Shown: piece after piece, positions 43,633 to 52,489 of the stretch
Position numbering within the stretch: position 1 is the first letter of the stretch
How the letters are laid out: each line of letters starts with the position of its first letter
DNA from: Achatina immaculata
Taxonomy: Eukaryota; Mollusca; Gastropoda; Stylommatophora; Achatinidae
NCBI GenBank assembly: GCA_009760885.1
Contig: CM019703.1
Span: forward strand, 14,552,459-14,616,458
Length of the DNA stretch: 64,000 nucleotides
Direction of reading: 5' to 3'
Notes under the pieces: model-generated
The model's database searches: none
Told to the model about the DNA's origin: nothing
What the model saw: only the letters and a program-made list of their open reading frames with translations
Made by a program: the position numbers and the translations under genes

Positions 43633-43643
43633 AAACCACAGTC

Positions 43644-44311
43644 GAAACTGGATGATTCTGCTCCATCCAAACTGGGCATCATCAATCTATTGGCTGGATC
43701 ATCCTCCAACCGGTTCACTGATCGCCTTCTACTGGGTTTTTTAGAACACGCATAAACCGCTTACGGTAACCAACGTTACGGTAACTGCAGGCTACCGTGA
43801 CGACGGATGCAAGGCCTATCACGTCATGATGAATATTACTACCCGAAATCATAGACTACAAAATACTTCTTAATGAACAACTGTCCACTGAAAATCCATG
43901 AACCAGTTTTCACACCCAAATGACAATGTGAGCATATTAAATGCAAACAGAGCACAATCCTATAAACAATAATAAAGAGAAAATGAAATGCATACACCAT
44001 AATGTTCGAAACTGTAAAAATGAAAATACCAATACCTCAAAAGCAGGAAACCAATTTTTGCTTCTGATTTGCCAGCTAAGCAGAGAAATGAAATGCAAAG
44101 GCACTACACATCGAAGCCACAATAATAAAGAAACAAATGAAATGCAAAGGCACTACACATCGAAGCCACAATAATAAAGAAACAAATGAAATGCAAAGGA
44201 TCTCCTAAATGTTCATCTGCACTCTTTCAAGTCTTTGCCAAATCAGTAGAATTCACATTTATCTTAAAGTATATACTAGGAGAAAAGTGTGAACGCTTAC
44301 ACTAATTATGC
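43644..44311. other. Unique sequence with a short tandem repeat
   Basis: A 49-bp unit (ATGAAATGCAAAGGCACTAC...) is repeated about 2.3 times at 44089-44200. No gene recognised. Confidence 0.55.
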
Positions 44312-44375
44312 GTGTGCCAGCATTTATCTTATAATGTGCTGCCAAGCACTTCTGTCTTTCAGTGTGGCTTTCTCA
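44312..44375. repeat. Dispersed repeat W, copy 1
   Basis: ATTTATCTTATAATGTGCTG, CCAAGCACTTCTGTCTTT. Related to 44926-44970 and 47328-47362. The function and full extent are unknown. Confidence 0.5.
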
Positions 44376-44511
44376 TGACACCTGCATTCGTTCAAGTCTT
44401 TGGCTCAATATTTTTAGTGTTGTCTCATGCAATCAGAATTTTTAGTGCCTTGCTGTCCTGTGTCTAATAAAACTCCATAAACTCAAAGTATCTTCTTCTT
44501 TGTCTTCTTCA

Positions 44512-44825
44512 ATTCCCTGGAGCTGCGAGATCGTGTTCTTTGCAACCGATGAAGTGAAGATGAAGAGTTACAACACCGTGTAGGATGCGCAGCCGGGTCA
44601 TGGCAGCCACTTTTTTTTTTCAGTCCCTGAGTGAAGTTAAAAAAGCACGGAGTATGCAATACTTCTTCAGCAGACTCCACCACCATGAGGACTATGTCGA
44701 TCCCTTTCCCGTCGGCCTGTTTACTGGGGGTGTCAAGGGACAGGTGGAATCGAGTCTTGATCTGCTGTAGTTCGCCAACACCGACTCCATCATGTCAGCG
44801 ATGTTCGCTGATTGGCAAATCTTGC
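44512..44825 (-). mobile_element. SINE-C copy
   Basis: The plus strand runs TCCCTGGAGCTGCGAGATCG, TTGCAACCGATGAAGTG, GTTAAAAAAGCACGG, CAGACTCCACCACC, GAATCGAGTCTTGATCTGCT and CATGTCAGCGATG. It aligns end to end with the 6857-7170 copy. Confidence 0.75.
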
Positions 44826-45419
44826 AGTGTATAACGTATAAGTAGAAGTATAAAGAAAACATCTGTGATTAAGAATACGCGAAAAGAATTAACAGAAACC
44901 AGATGTTAAGAAATGACAGTTACCTTGTAATTTGCTGCCAAGTACTTCTCCCTTTAGTCGTGGGGCCTTCACTCATCTTAAAACTTTCTTTGCAACATCA
45001 CAGTGTACAACTTATGGTTCCAGCTAAAGATATCTCTTACATGGTGGCAGATGCTTCCTTGCACCTTATTTAGCTTGGCAGCGCTGACTAGTTGTTGTGC
45101 GTCTATTTAAACTCTAAACAATCCAATCTTATGTCTATGCGTACATTAGCAAACACATTGGAACTGTTTTCCTGCAGTGTTGGAAGCTTATGTAGAAAGT
45201 ATTTAATTCTTCGCGTGGAATGAAATTTCCTGAAGACTATTTCTTATAATACTAAGTGAGCAATAAAATATTGCTAAGAAAGCTCTGTCCGATGAGCTTA
45301 TAAGGTCCCGCACCTGGTTCATAATAACAGAATATTACATTTAATTCATAATATGCCAGGCTAGGCAATCACTTGTGAAACTTAGACAATTAACAAAAAA
45401 ATACGACAAAGAAACTGGA
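44826..45419. other. Unique sequence including repeat W copy 2
   Basis: 44926-44970 carries TTTGCTGCCAAGTACTTCTC, a repeat W match. No gene recognised. Confidence 0.5.
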
Positions 45420-45629
45420 AACAACAGAAATGTTTTGGAGAAAAATGCAACAAAAACCCTGTAAAGGCAGAAAAACAAATGAAGAGGTCCTCAAAGAAGT
45501 TTCAGAACAACGAAAACTAGTCAAAATGATACGTAAAACAAAAAACAGTCTAAATTTGTTGGATATATATGAGAAAACAAAAGTTAGAAAACTAGTAATG
45601 ACTGGAAAATTCAAGGGGAAAAGGAAGGA

Positions 45630-45661
<32 letters not shown>

Positions 45662-45830
45662 GGAGAGAAAAATATCTCCGTGGACAGACCAAGTGGCAAA
45701 GAAAAAGAGAAGCATATGAATTAACCAGAACCACCAAGGAGCACATCAGTTGAAGAAGCATGATCGTCAACGCTATCCGGTACGCCTAATAATAATAATA
45801 ATAATAATAATTATTATTATTATTATTACA
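45420..45830 (+). pseudogene. LINE-D C-terminal fragment with (AAT)n tail
   Basis: Frame of 107 codons (45430-45753): KTNEEVLKEVSEQRKLVKMI, KLVMTGKFKGKRK, a GA/G-run interruption (45630-45664), then EKYLRGQTKWQRKREAYELT. This matches the GRP....WLD..T.W C-terminus of RTE-like ORFs in a decayed form. The 3' end carries (AAT)n, followed by (TTA)n where element Z begins. A second copy at 61275-61523 ends in the same tail. No RT remains. Confidence 0.7.
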
Positions 45831-46784
45831 ATGGTTCTAAGGACTGCAAACGCGCCACAAACAGCCTCTGGCAGTCAAGTCCAGCTCCTGGCCTTCCCGT
45901 GGCAGAACTGTTTAAACTGACAGGAGAAGGGGCGAGGGCGAATATCTGGCGCCTGAAAACCAGTTACTTAGGGTAGATGAGTGGCACGTTTGGTAGCTTA
46001 TCTGCCGCTGTTGGCGAGATCTTCAGCTGCCGTGCGTGGAGCGGTGCTCCTCCCAGCCAATGAAGAAATTTGCAAACGAGGCTGCCGCGCAGCATCACTG
46101 CGGAAAAGGTGGTAGAAAGGATAAAGCGAAGCAAACAGTCAAATCACGGCACCTCTGGTCTGGAGGTCGGCCACGTCCTGAGTGCAGTCATATCGGGTGA
46201 AATGCATGAACCGGCTTGTCCCAGAGGTTAAGACACTGCTGGCGAGACTCTTCAAATGCCGCACGTGGAGTGAAGCTCCTCCCGGTCAAGGAAGTAAATG
46301 CGGAAAAGAAATAAAGGTTGCTGTGTGGCGCCGATGGGAAAAGGTGGTGGAAAGTGAAGCTTAACCGGTATGTCCAGTAGTATCGCTACGAGAGCTATAC
46401 CACGACACCTCTGCTCTAGAGGCCGCCCACGTCCGAAATACACCTATACTGGTGAAATATGCCTAAACCGGCACACACCAGGGGTGGAACTTGATGGCTA
46501 GACATGTCATGCCACTTCCGCTCTAGAGGTCGGTAACGCCTAATAAACACCCATACTGGTGAATTTTGCCTAAACCGGCTCAAACCAGGGGTGAATCTTG
46601 AAGGCTATGCATGTCACAGTACCTCTGCCCTAGAGGTCGGTCCCGTCCCAAACACACCCATACTGGGATAATGCCTAAACCGGCTCAACCCAGGGGTAGA
46701 AGTCACTAGTGACGAGGATTCGTCCTCCTGGACAAAAGCTCCATCCTGGTCACAACTAGGAAGGGTAGCGGCCACGACCGCAAA

Positions 46785-47081
46785 ATGCTGAAGTCGGAGA
46801 CACTGGACCAGGGAAGTATAGATAGGCAACCACCTCTCACCCGGCGGGGATGTTTGCGTATCCTAATCACGCTGAGGTTTTCCGGTGAGAAAGTCCAACC
46901 CTGGACTGGATGGGCAACCACCTCTCACCCGGCGGTGATACACGGGTATCTCAAAACACGTCGAGGTTTTCCGGTGAGAAAGTCCAACTCTGGCCTGGGT
47001 AGGCTACCGCCTCTCACCCAGCGGGGATGCACTGATATCCTAAACACGTCGAGGTCTTCCGGTGAGAAAGTCCAACCCTAG
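46785..47081 (+). other. Open frame of 98 codons over the 88-bp repeats of element Z copy 1
   Basis: The frame reads through three 88-89-bp tandem units and repeats GEKVQPWTGW and GRLPPLTQRGC-like peptides in shifting frame. The equivalent frame is kept in copy 2 with a few substitutions. A short conserved frame just upstream (TKAPSWSQLGRVAATTAKC, ending TGA) is identical in both copies. With two very similar copies conservation proves little. No known domain. Probably not translated, but recorded because it is shared. Confidence 0.3.
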
Positions 47082-47177
47082 ACTAAACTGCTGCAATGAA
47101 AACCACGGTGTCACGCAATCCCGCTTCCGAGACCCACCAAGAATACAGGCTAAAGCCCTGTGATACTCTGAACCCCT

Positions 47178-47252
47178 TGTGGTCCTCTCGTGGATCTCGT
47201 GTGGTCTTTTCGGGGACCACACAGGCGACCACGGGACCTAACGAGGACCACA
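47178..47252 (+). other. Three-tier inverted repeat near the 3' end of element Z copy 1
   Basis: Outer arms TGTGGTCCTC (47178-47187) and GAGGACCACA (47243-47252), middle arms CGTGG (47189-47193) and CCACG (47229-47233), inner arms GTGTGGTC (47199-47206) and GACCACAC (47215-47222) with an 8-base loop. All arms pair perfectly. In copy 2 the inner and middle arms are kept while the loop differs. Confidence 0.8.
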
Positions 47253-47327
47253 GGCGTGAATTCAGTAGGATCACAGTGCGGTTTTGGGTGGTAGAAGCGA
47301 ACGAAGAATTATTATTATTATTATTAT

Positions 47328-47365
47328 TATTATATGCTGCCAAGTACTTACGTCTGTGTAAAATG
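47328..47365. repeat. Dispersed repeat W, copy 3
   Basis: ATTATATGCTGCCAAGTACTT follows element Z copy 1 directly, so Z may have landed in a repeat W sequence. Confidence 0.45.
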
Positions 47366-47489
47366 TTTTCAGCACCGTCTTCGATATCTGGATATTTTGA
47401 TCCAGTTACAACTTGTAGCGCCGTGCTACTGAAAGTATCAGAAAACTAAGCCAATAAATTAAATGAGAAGTATATCTTATATTTTAAAA

Positions 47490-48035
47490 CAGTGGTTCCT
47501 AGTTAAGAAAAGTCCGCGGACCCCCTGCTGTTTCAAAATCCACGTCACGAACCCGCATACACTGGAAAAAGTTTCAAGCCTGTATGGTGGCTATGTGCTT
47601 TAAATGCAACAAAGAATTTTTCTTCAGAAAATGCGGGTAACCTTCAATGAGTAAACGCTACACTACACTTAAAAACACACTACACACTTGGCGAATTTTC
47701 AAAATGACAATAATGTAGTTAAGGAAAAAAAAATAACAGACAGCAATTAACATTCCTGCTTGTTCTGATAAATGAATAGAACATGATACGTGTGACGGCT
47801 AAGCAACCTAAATATAGTGAGAGAAGTCATACATCTTTTTAGTCGCTTCCACATCTGGTTCAATATTTACTCATTTTAAACATCAGGGAATAATAATTTT
47901 TAAAATTCATTCCTCCACACAGGACTCGCCAAAATATCGCCTATTAAAGATTTCACGGTGAAAATAAAACAAGGACTTTGTGGGTTTCACTGGCACCCGC
48001 GACAGGTTCTGCGTACGCCCGTTTGAGAACCACTG
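47490..48035. mobile_element. hAT-like non-autonomous element
   Basis: Starts CAGTGGTTCCTAGTT and ends TTTGAGAACCACTG. The outer 9 bases are perfect inverted repeats. GGACCCCCTGCTG near the left and GGTTCTGCGTACGCCC near the right are typical of hAT MITEs. 546 bp, no transposase. An 8-bp duplication is not preserved (TTTTAAAA against CGTGAAAG). Confidence 0.65.
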
Positions 48036-48108
48036 CGTGAAAGCACTTCATTTCTGTAGTGTCGTGAAATTTCAAGTTATCAAACCTGATTCACAATTTA
48101 CGCACGCA

Positions 48109-48146
<38 letters not shown>

Positions 48147-48447
48147 ATACTCGTGAGAATGAAGTTTAATCAAATACATAGACTCACGTACATCAATCAC
48201 TTTCGATCTGTCTGAAAGCATGGCACTTTCAACTTCCGAGGGTCGTTCCCCCCCCCCCCCCCCACCCCCACACACACACCCACCGATCGGGAAAGTCCTT
48301 CAAATCACATTAAATTAAATCTTTTTTTTTTAATTCTCATTTCACTTAAAGAAAAACAACTGGCGAGGTCAATTTTTAACAAATCAATCACACATCTAAT
48401 CATATTTGTCCAGGTTGTTGTAGTTGACAGACGCGCAACAGACCACT
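48036..48447. other. Unique sequence with (CA)n and poly-C tracts
   Basis: (CA)n at about 48112-48142, and poly-C near 48249-48263 followed by CACA repeats. No gene recognised. Confidence 0.6.
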
Positions 48448-48458
48448 AGGACCCAAGA

Positions 48459-48828
48459 TTCATTCATTCATTCATCCATCTGCATGTCCCTTGCGGAACT
48501 TTGCCTCCTAAACAGCACTCCTGAAGGCTTCTCGGTTGTGAGCAAGATGCCCTGCTGCTCCTGCGTCCATTTCCAGATCGTCAACGATGTCTTGCAGCCA
48601 TCTTCGTTTTGGTCGTCCTCTCTTTCTTTTTCCCATTATGTATCCTTCCAATACGGTCTTCTCTAAATTATCATGACGTTTAATGTGTCCAAAATATTTT
48701 AAGTTTTCTCTCTTTAATCCTCTTTACTAGCCAGCCTTCTTCAATATTAAGTTCTTGTAGTATGGATATATTTGTTCTTTTCTGTGTCCAAGATATTTGG
48801 AGAACTCTTCTGTAGCATTTACATTCAA
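48459..48828 (-). pseudogene. LINE-B 3' end with near-perfect TSD
   Basis: A 370-bp 5'-truncated insertion. The minus strand reads FECKCYRRVLQISWTQKRTN, ISILQELNIEEGWLVKRIKE, RKLK, then a shifted GRP-type basic region. The (AATG)n tail is seen as ATTCATTCATTCATC on plus from 48459. Flanks AGGACCCAAGA (48448-48458) and AGGACCCGAGA (48829-48839) match at 10 of 11 bases, a target-site duplication with one substitution. Confidence 0.85.
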
Positions 48829-48839
48829 AGGACCCGAGA

Positions 48840-49139
48840 GAAAGAGTGAAATTATTGGTTATAAGAGAAATGGAGTTTGCTTTGACGCCCGTTGCTAGTG
48901 ACCTCATTCGTGAAGTTTTGAGACACACAGTTTCAAAAGTTCGCATAATGATTCATTCTGCGATATGACACAGAAAAGCTACACAAAACATTTCAAAGCA
49001 ACGAGTAAGATTTCTTCCGGGCAAGAATAATTAGATTAGCGCAATTTTCGCCAAGTTTAAAAGCTAATCAGGTAATATGGTTGTGTAGCCTGCTGGAACT
49101 TCGGGGATCTTGGTTTTTATATCCTAGATATAAAGATCT
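48840..49139. other. Unique sequence, nothing recognised
   Basis: Only short frames. Confidence 0.5.
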
Positions 49140-49530
49140 TATTCTGTCTTCCTGGGAATACTGGCTGGTGTTCACTGCAGCCGATGCGGTGAGGATGCTG
49201 AGGTACAGCTGTCGCGGCGGAAGGGACTGGGGGCAGCTGGCCTTTGTTCAGTCCTTGAGTGTGGCTAAAAAGCTGGAGGGGGGGGGGGGTGCAATGGTTC
49301 TTTAGAAGACTCCGCCGCTGGGGGGGGGGGGGGGGAGTGCAATGTTTCTTTAGAAGACTTCGCCGCTGGGGGGTGGGGGAACTATGGCGATCGCTGCTCC
49401 GTTTGCCTGGCTAGGTCTGTCACCGGGGGTACCAACGAAGAGGTGTGACAGGGTCTTGATCTGCTAAGGTTAGCCTGTATTGACACTAGCATGTCAGCTA
49501 TGGATCACTGATTACCAAATGGGACAGCGT
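49140..49530 (-). mobile_element. SINE-C copy with an internal tandem duplication
   Basis: The plus strand shows TGCAGCCGATGCGGTGAGGA, GTGTGGCTAAAAAGCTGG, then a block GGGGTGCAATG...TTTAGAAGACT(C/T)CGCCGCTGGGG present twice in tandem with two poly-G runs (about 49278-49290 and 49320-49336). It then gives GATCTGCTAAGG and CATGTCAGCTATGGATCACT. Confidence 0.75.
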
Positions 49531-50129
49531 CTTCACCTCACATATATATGTCTGTGAGAGAGAGAGAGAGACAGAGAGAGGAGAGAGAGAGATACGCACC
49601 AGTTGAAGAACTACTTATGAACACCAGTGCAAATTGCAGTGTCTCTCGACGCCGTTTTGCTAACTGCCGTTTGGTCAAATCGACAGAGATGTGGTCTCTG
49701 TCAGTCTCGGATTTAAGGAGTGGGATGGATTCTGGCCCGTCACTTATTATGCGTCATGGTTTCCGACGGTACAACGGAGTGAGTGTACCGTGACTGGAGC
49801 GCATGCAAACTATGTCCGACATGCAGTGAATGATAACCATTTAATACTTGTTTGAAAATCTGTTTTCAATACTGACCCTGCCAGACTGAAGCCACAAAAA
49901 AAAAATATATATATATCACAAGATACTGTCAGTCTCAAGGTTTTTTTTTTACGTTGAAGTAGATTTCAGCAGGTTCTACTGTTAAAATCGCTGAGGTGAA
50001 AGTAAACAAAGTCATCCCAAATGCTAAAACTACAGTCTGAATGGTTCGGATTTTAGCCCGAAGCTGGTAGACTAGTAGGCCACAGCACACTGTCAAATGG
50101 CCCGTACTTCCGTTATCACTTCAGTATAT
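49531..50129. other. Unique sequence with (GA)n
   Basis: GA-rich at 49552-49592. No gene recognised. Confidence 0.5.
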
Positions 50130-50510
50130 AGTTATAAGTACAGCGAGAAATGGAGGCCACGGAAATGTTGTTCATAGAAAGGATGTTGAAGGTGCCATGG
50201 ACAGCTAAGAAAACCAACGAAGACGTCTTAAGAGAGGCTGGAGTTAAAAGGCAAATTACAGCAAAGATCAGAGGCAGACAAGCGAAATTTGTAGGAAATC
50301 TTCTGAGAAGAAGAAAATGGGAACATACTGTGGCAACTGGAAAAACTGAGGGAAGAAGAGACAGAGGAAGAAAAAGAGAGAAGTTATCAGTGTGGCTAGG
50401 AAAAAAGTCACCGTCGGATCTCATAATCAAGTCTAAAGACAAGGAACTGTGGAGAGAAATGATCGCCTACGCCATACGGCAAGGCACATGATTGACTGAT
50501 TGATTGATAT
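50130..50510 (+). pseudogene. RTE-like LINE C-terminus with (TGAT)n tail
   Basis: Open frame of 113 codons (50150-50491): MEATEMLFIERMLKVPWTAK, KTNEDVLREAGVKRQ, KFVGNLLRRRKWEHTVATGK, EGRRDRGRKREKL, ending IAYAIRQGT. It is homologous to the LINE-A C-terminus but has a different tail (TGATTGACTGATTGATTGAT), so it is a sister family. 5'-truncated after the RT palm. There are no stops within the preserved part, so the insertion may be fairly recent. No convincing TSD was found. Confidence 0.83.
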
Positions 50511-51149
50511 AATTGTCATCTATTCAACAAAAACAAAGAGTTTCCGCTATTACGATATTACATATAAGCTGGTGATATGCAGCTTACACTTAGTGGGAGA
50601 AATAGTATTTACCTGTAAATAGGTTGGGAAGCACTGCTCTAAACAACACCACAGACAAGGGAGCTGAGGCAACTGTACAAAGATATGCGATATTCCTGTC
50701 AGGGCCCGTTTACACCACCGTATTCTCTCAGTGAGGAGTTTCTAGTCAGGGCAAGGGATTTTTGTGTTGCTGATGGTTGGTGGAGCTTACTGAGAAGCCT
50801 GCTTGTTAAGTGTTCTCTGAGTAGACGGGGAAATCTGTAGGTTAAACTTTTCACTGAACGTGATGTCTCCGTTGCCAAAACTTCATAACGATTTTTCTTG
50901 CTAAGAGCAAACTCGCTATTATTCGAAGTAATGTACCTTCAATAAAAGAGCTAAAGCAGAGAGACGTGCGCGCGCGCACACACACACACACACAGAGAAA
51001 AGTGAGAGAGGGTGATAGTGTCGAGAGAGGTAAAGAGTGTGAGAAAGAGCGAGTAGTAAAAGAAAGATATTTATATATACATAAACAGACGAGGAGTGAG
51101 CAAGTGGGAGAAAGTGAGCGAGTATGACAAAAAGAAAGTGTGAGAGTTG

Positions 51150-51191
<42 letters not shown>

Positions 51192-51974
51192 GAGAGTCAG
51201 AGATCGAGAGAAAAGAAAAGAAAAGAGAAGAGAGGACAAGTCACTTACCCTTATCATGTAACTTCCTGAATAGTTTGTCGTTCCCACGTGACAAAGATGG
51301 CGTGTTGCGCAACATGGAGTCTACATCAGACTGACTCAGCTGAGTCCTTCCTATGCGAGCTGATGTCGAGGACAGAAACAAAAATGTAAACATATGAGTC
51401 GCTAATATAAAAAAAAACAAAAAACTGTAAAGTCAGCAGTTACTACAATATTAATTCAGCCAGGGACAGATCACAACACACAACTAAGGCCAAAATCTGA
51501 CAAAGTATACGCAATGTGCTACCCCAAAAGGACACTGAAAATGAAGCAATACAATGAACGAAGGAAGTCGGCGAGACGAGAGAAAGTAAACCACGTAAAT
51601 ACCACGAAATAATCATTTTCAGTTGTTGCAGTACTTTACTTTCTGAAGAGCTGATGTGCTGGAAAAACACGATTTTCGTTGCATACAAACAACAGTTTGA
51701 CATGTTACGTAAGAAGAAGCACACTCTCTACAATCAATCTGGCCAAGAAAATAAGCCAGCAGGCAGACTCTACCTACATGCACGTATTCCAAACATGGTG
51801 ATGTTTTCATAAAATATGTCTGTAACAAGATACATATCACCGATTTTTATACAAGAAATGTTCCGACAATTAGATTCCTAAAATAAGTAAGGTAATCTGG
51901 CAAATGCTTTTTGGGTAAGCAGATTTCCGTGATGGACGAAGATGTTCAATTCGGCAGTCAGTGACTTATAGTTA
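50511..51974. other. Unique sequence with microsatellites
   Basis: AGGTTGGGAAGCACTG at 50621-50636 resembles a hAT right terminus. (CA)n lies at 50974-50994, (GA)n at 51150-51190 and an AAAGA-type run at 51213-51230. Chance frames only. Confidence 0.55.
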
Positions 51975-52330
51975 TCATGCTAGAGTCAGGGATGGCGAAC
52001 TATCAAGCTTGAGTCACGGCTGGCGAACTATCATGCTAGAGTCACGGCTGGCGAACTATCATGCTAGAGTCAGGGCTAGCGAACTATCAAGCTAGAGTAA
52101 AGGCTGGCGAACTATCATGTTAGATTCAGGGCTGGTGAACTAGCATTTTTTTTGTCAGGGCTGGTGAACTATCGTGCTAGACTCAGGACTGGTGAACTAT
52201 CATGCTAAAACCAGGGCTGGAGAACTATCACGCTAGAGACAGGGCTGGAGAACTATCAGGCTAGAGCTAAGGCTGGTGAACTATCATGACAGTCATGACA
52301 GGCGAACTATCATGCTAGAGTCAGGGCTGA
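51975..52330. repeat. 28-bp minisatellite, about 12 copies
   Basis: Units share GGCGAACTATCATGCTAGAG and TCAGGGCT. Variation increases to the right (GGTGAACTAG, GGAGAACTATC). The array runs directly into the SINE-C copy. Confidence 0.93.
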
Positions 52331-52489
52331 CGAAACACAGCCGACCAAGACCCTGTTCTACTTCTCCGTTGGTACCCCTAGTTAAAAGTCTAGTTTGGCT
52401 AAAGAGGCAGGGATCGTCACCGTCCCTATGGTGGTGGAGTCTGCTAAAGAAACGCTTCACACCCCCTGCTTTTTTAGCTCCACTCACAG

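Larger units (their letters stand above)
45834..47308 (+). mobile_element. Element Z copy 1, putative non-autonomous retrotransposon
   Basis: 1475 bp, starting GTTCTAAGGACTGCAAACGC and ending GTAGAAGCGAACGAAGAA, then (TTA)n. Copy 2 at 52490-53964 has the same two ends and the same length, and the sequences are nearly identical. Internal structure: two diverged units with TGCCG(T/C)(G/A)CGTGGAG (about 46010-46270), four modules with CTCTAGAGG-like words at about 108-256-bp spacing (46148, 46404, 46512, 46620), three 88-bp units with CACCTCTCACCC and TTTTCCGGTGAGAAAGTCCA (46826-47090), and a strong hairpin at 47178-47252. No RT or transposase. Both flanks are (TTA)n, so no clean duplication can be read here. 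I do not recognise the family. Confidence 0.8.

Noticed and set aside
46252..46443. Minus-strand 63-residue frame shared by both element Z copies
   Set aside because: Identical in both copies because the DNA is nearly identical; no motif, and it spans repeat modules.
48072..48275. Cys/Val-rich minus frame as a possible small secreted peptide
   Set aside because: The Cys-Val run is translated (CA)n/(TG)n and poly-G; no signal peptide or real cysteine framework.
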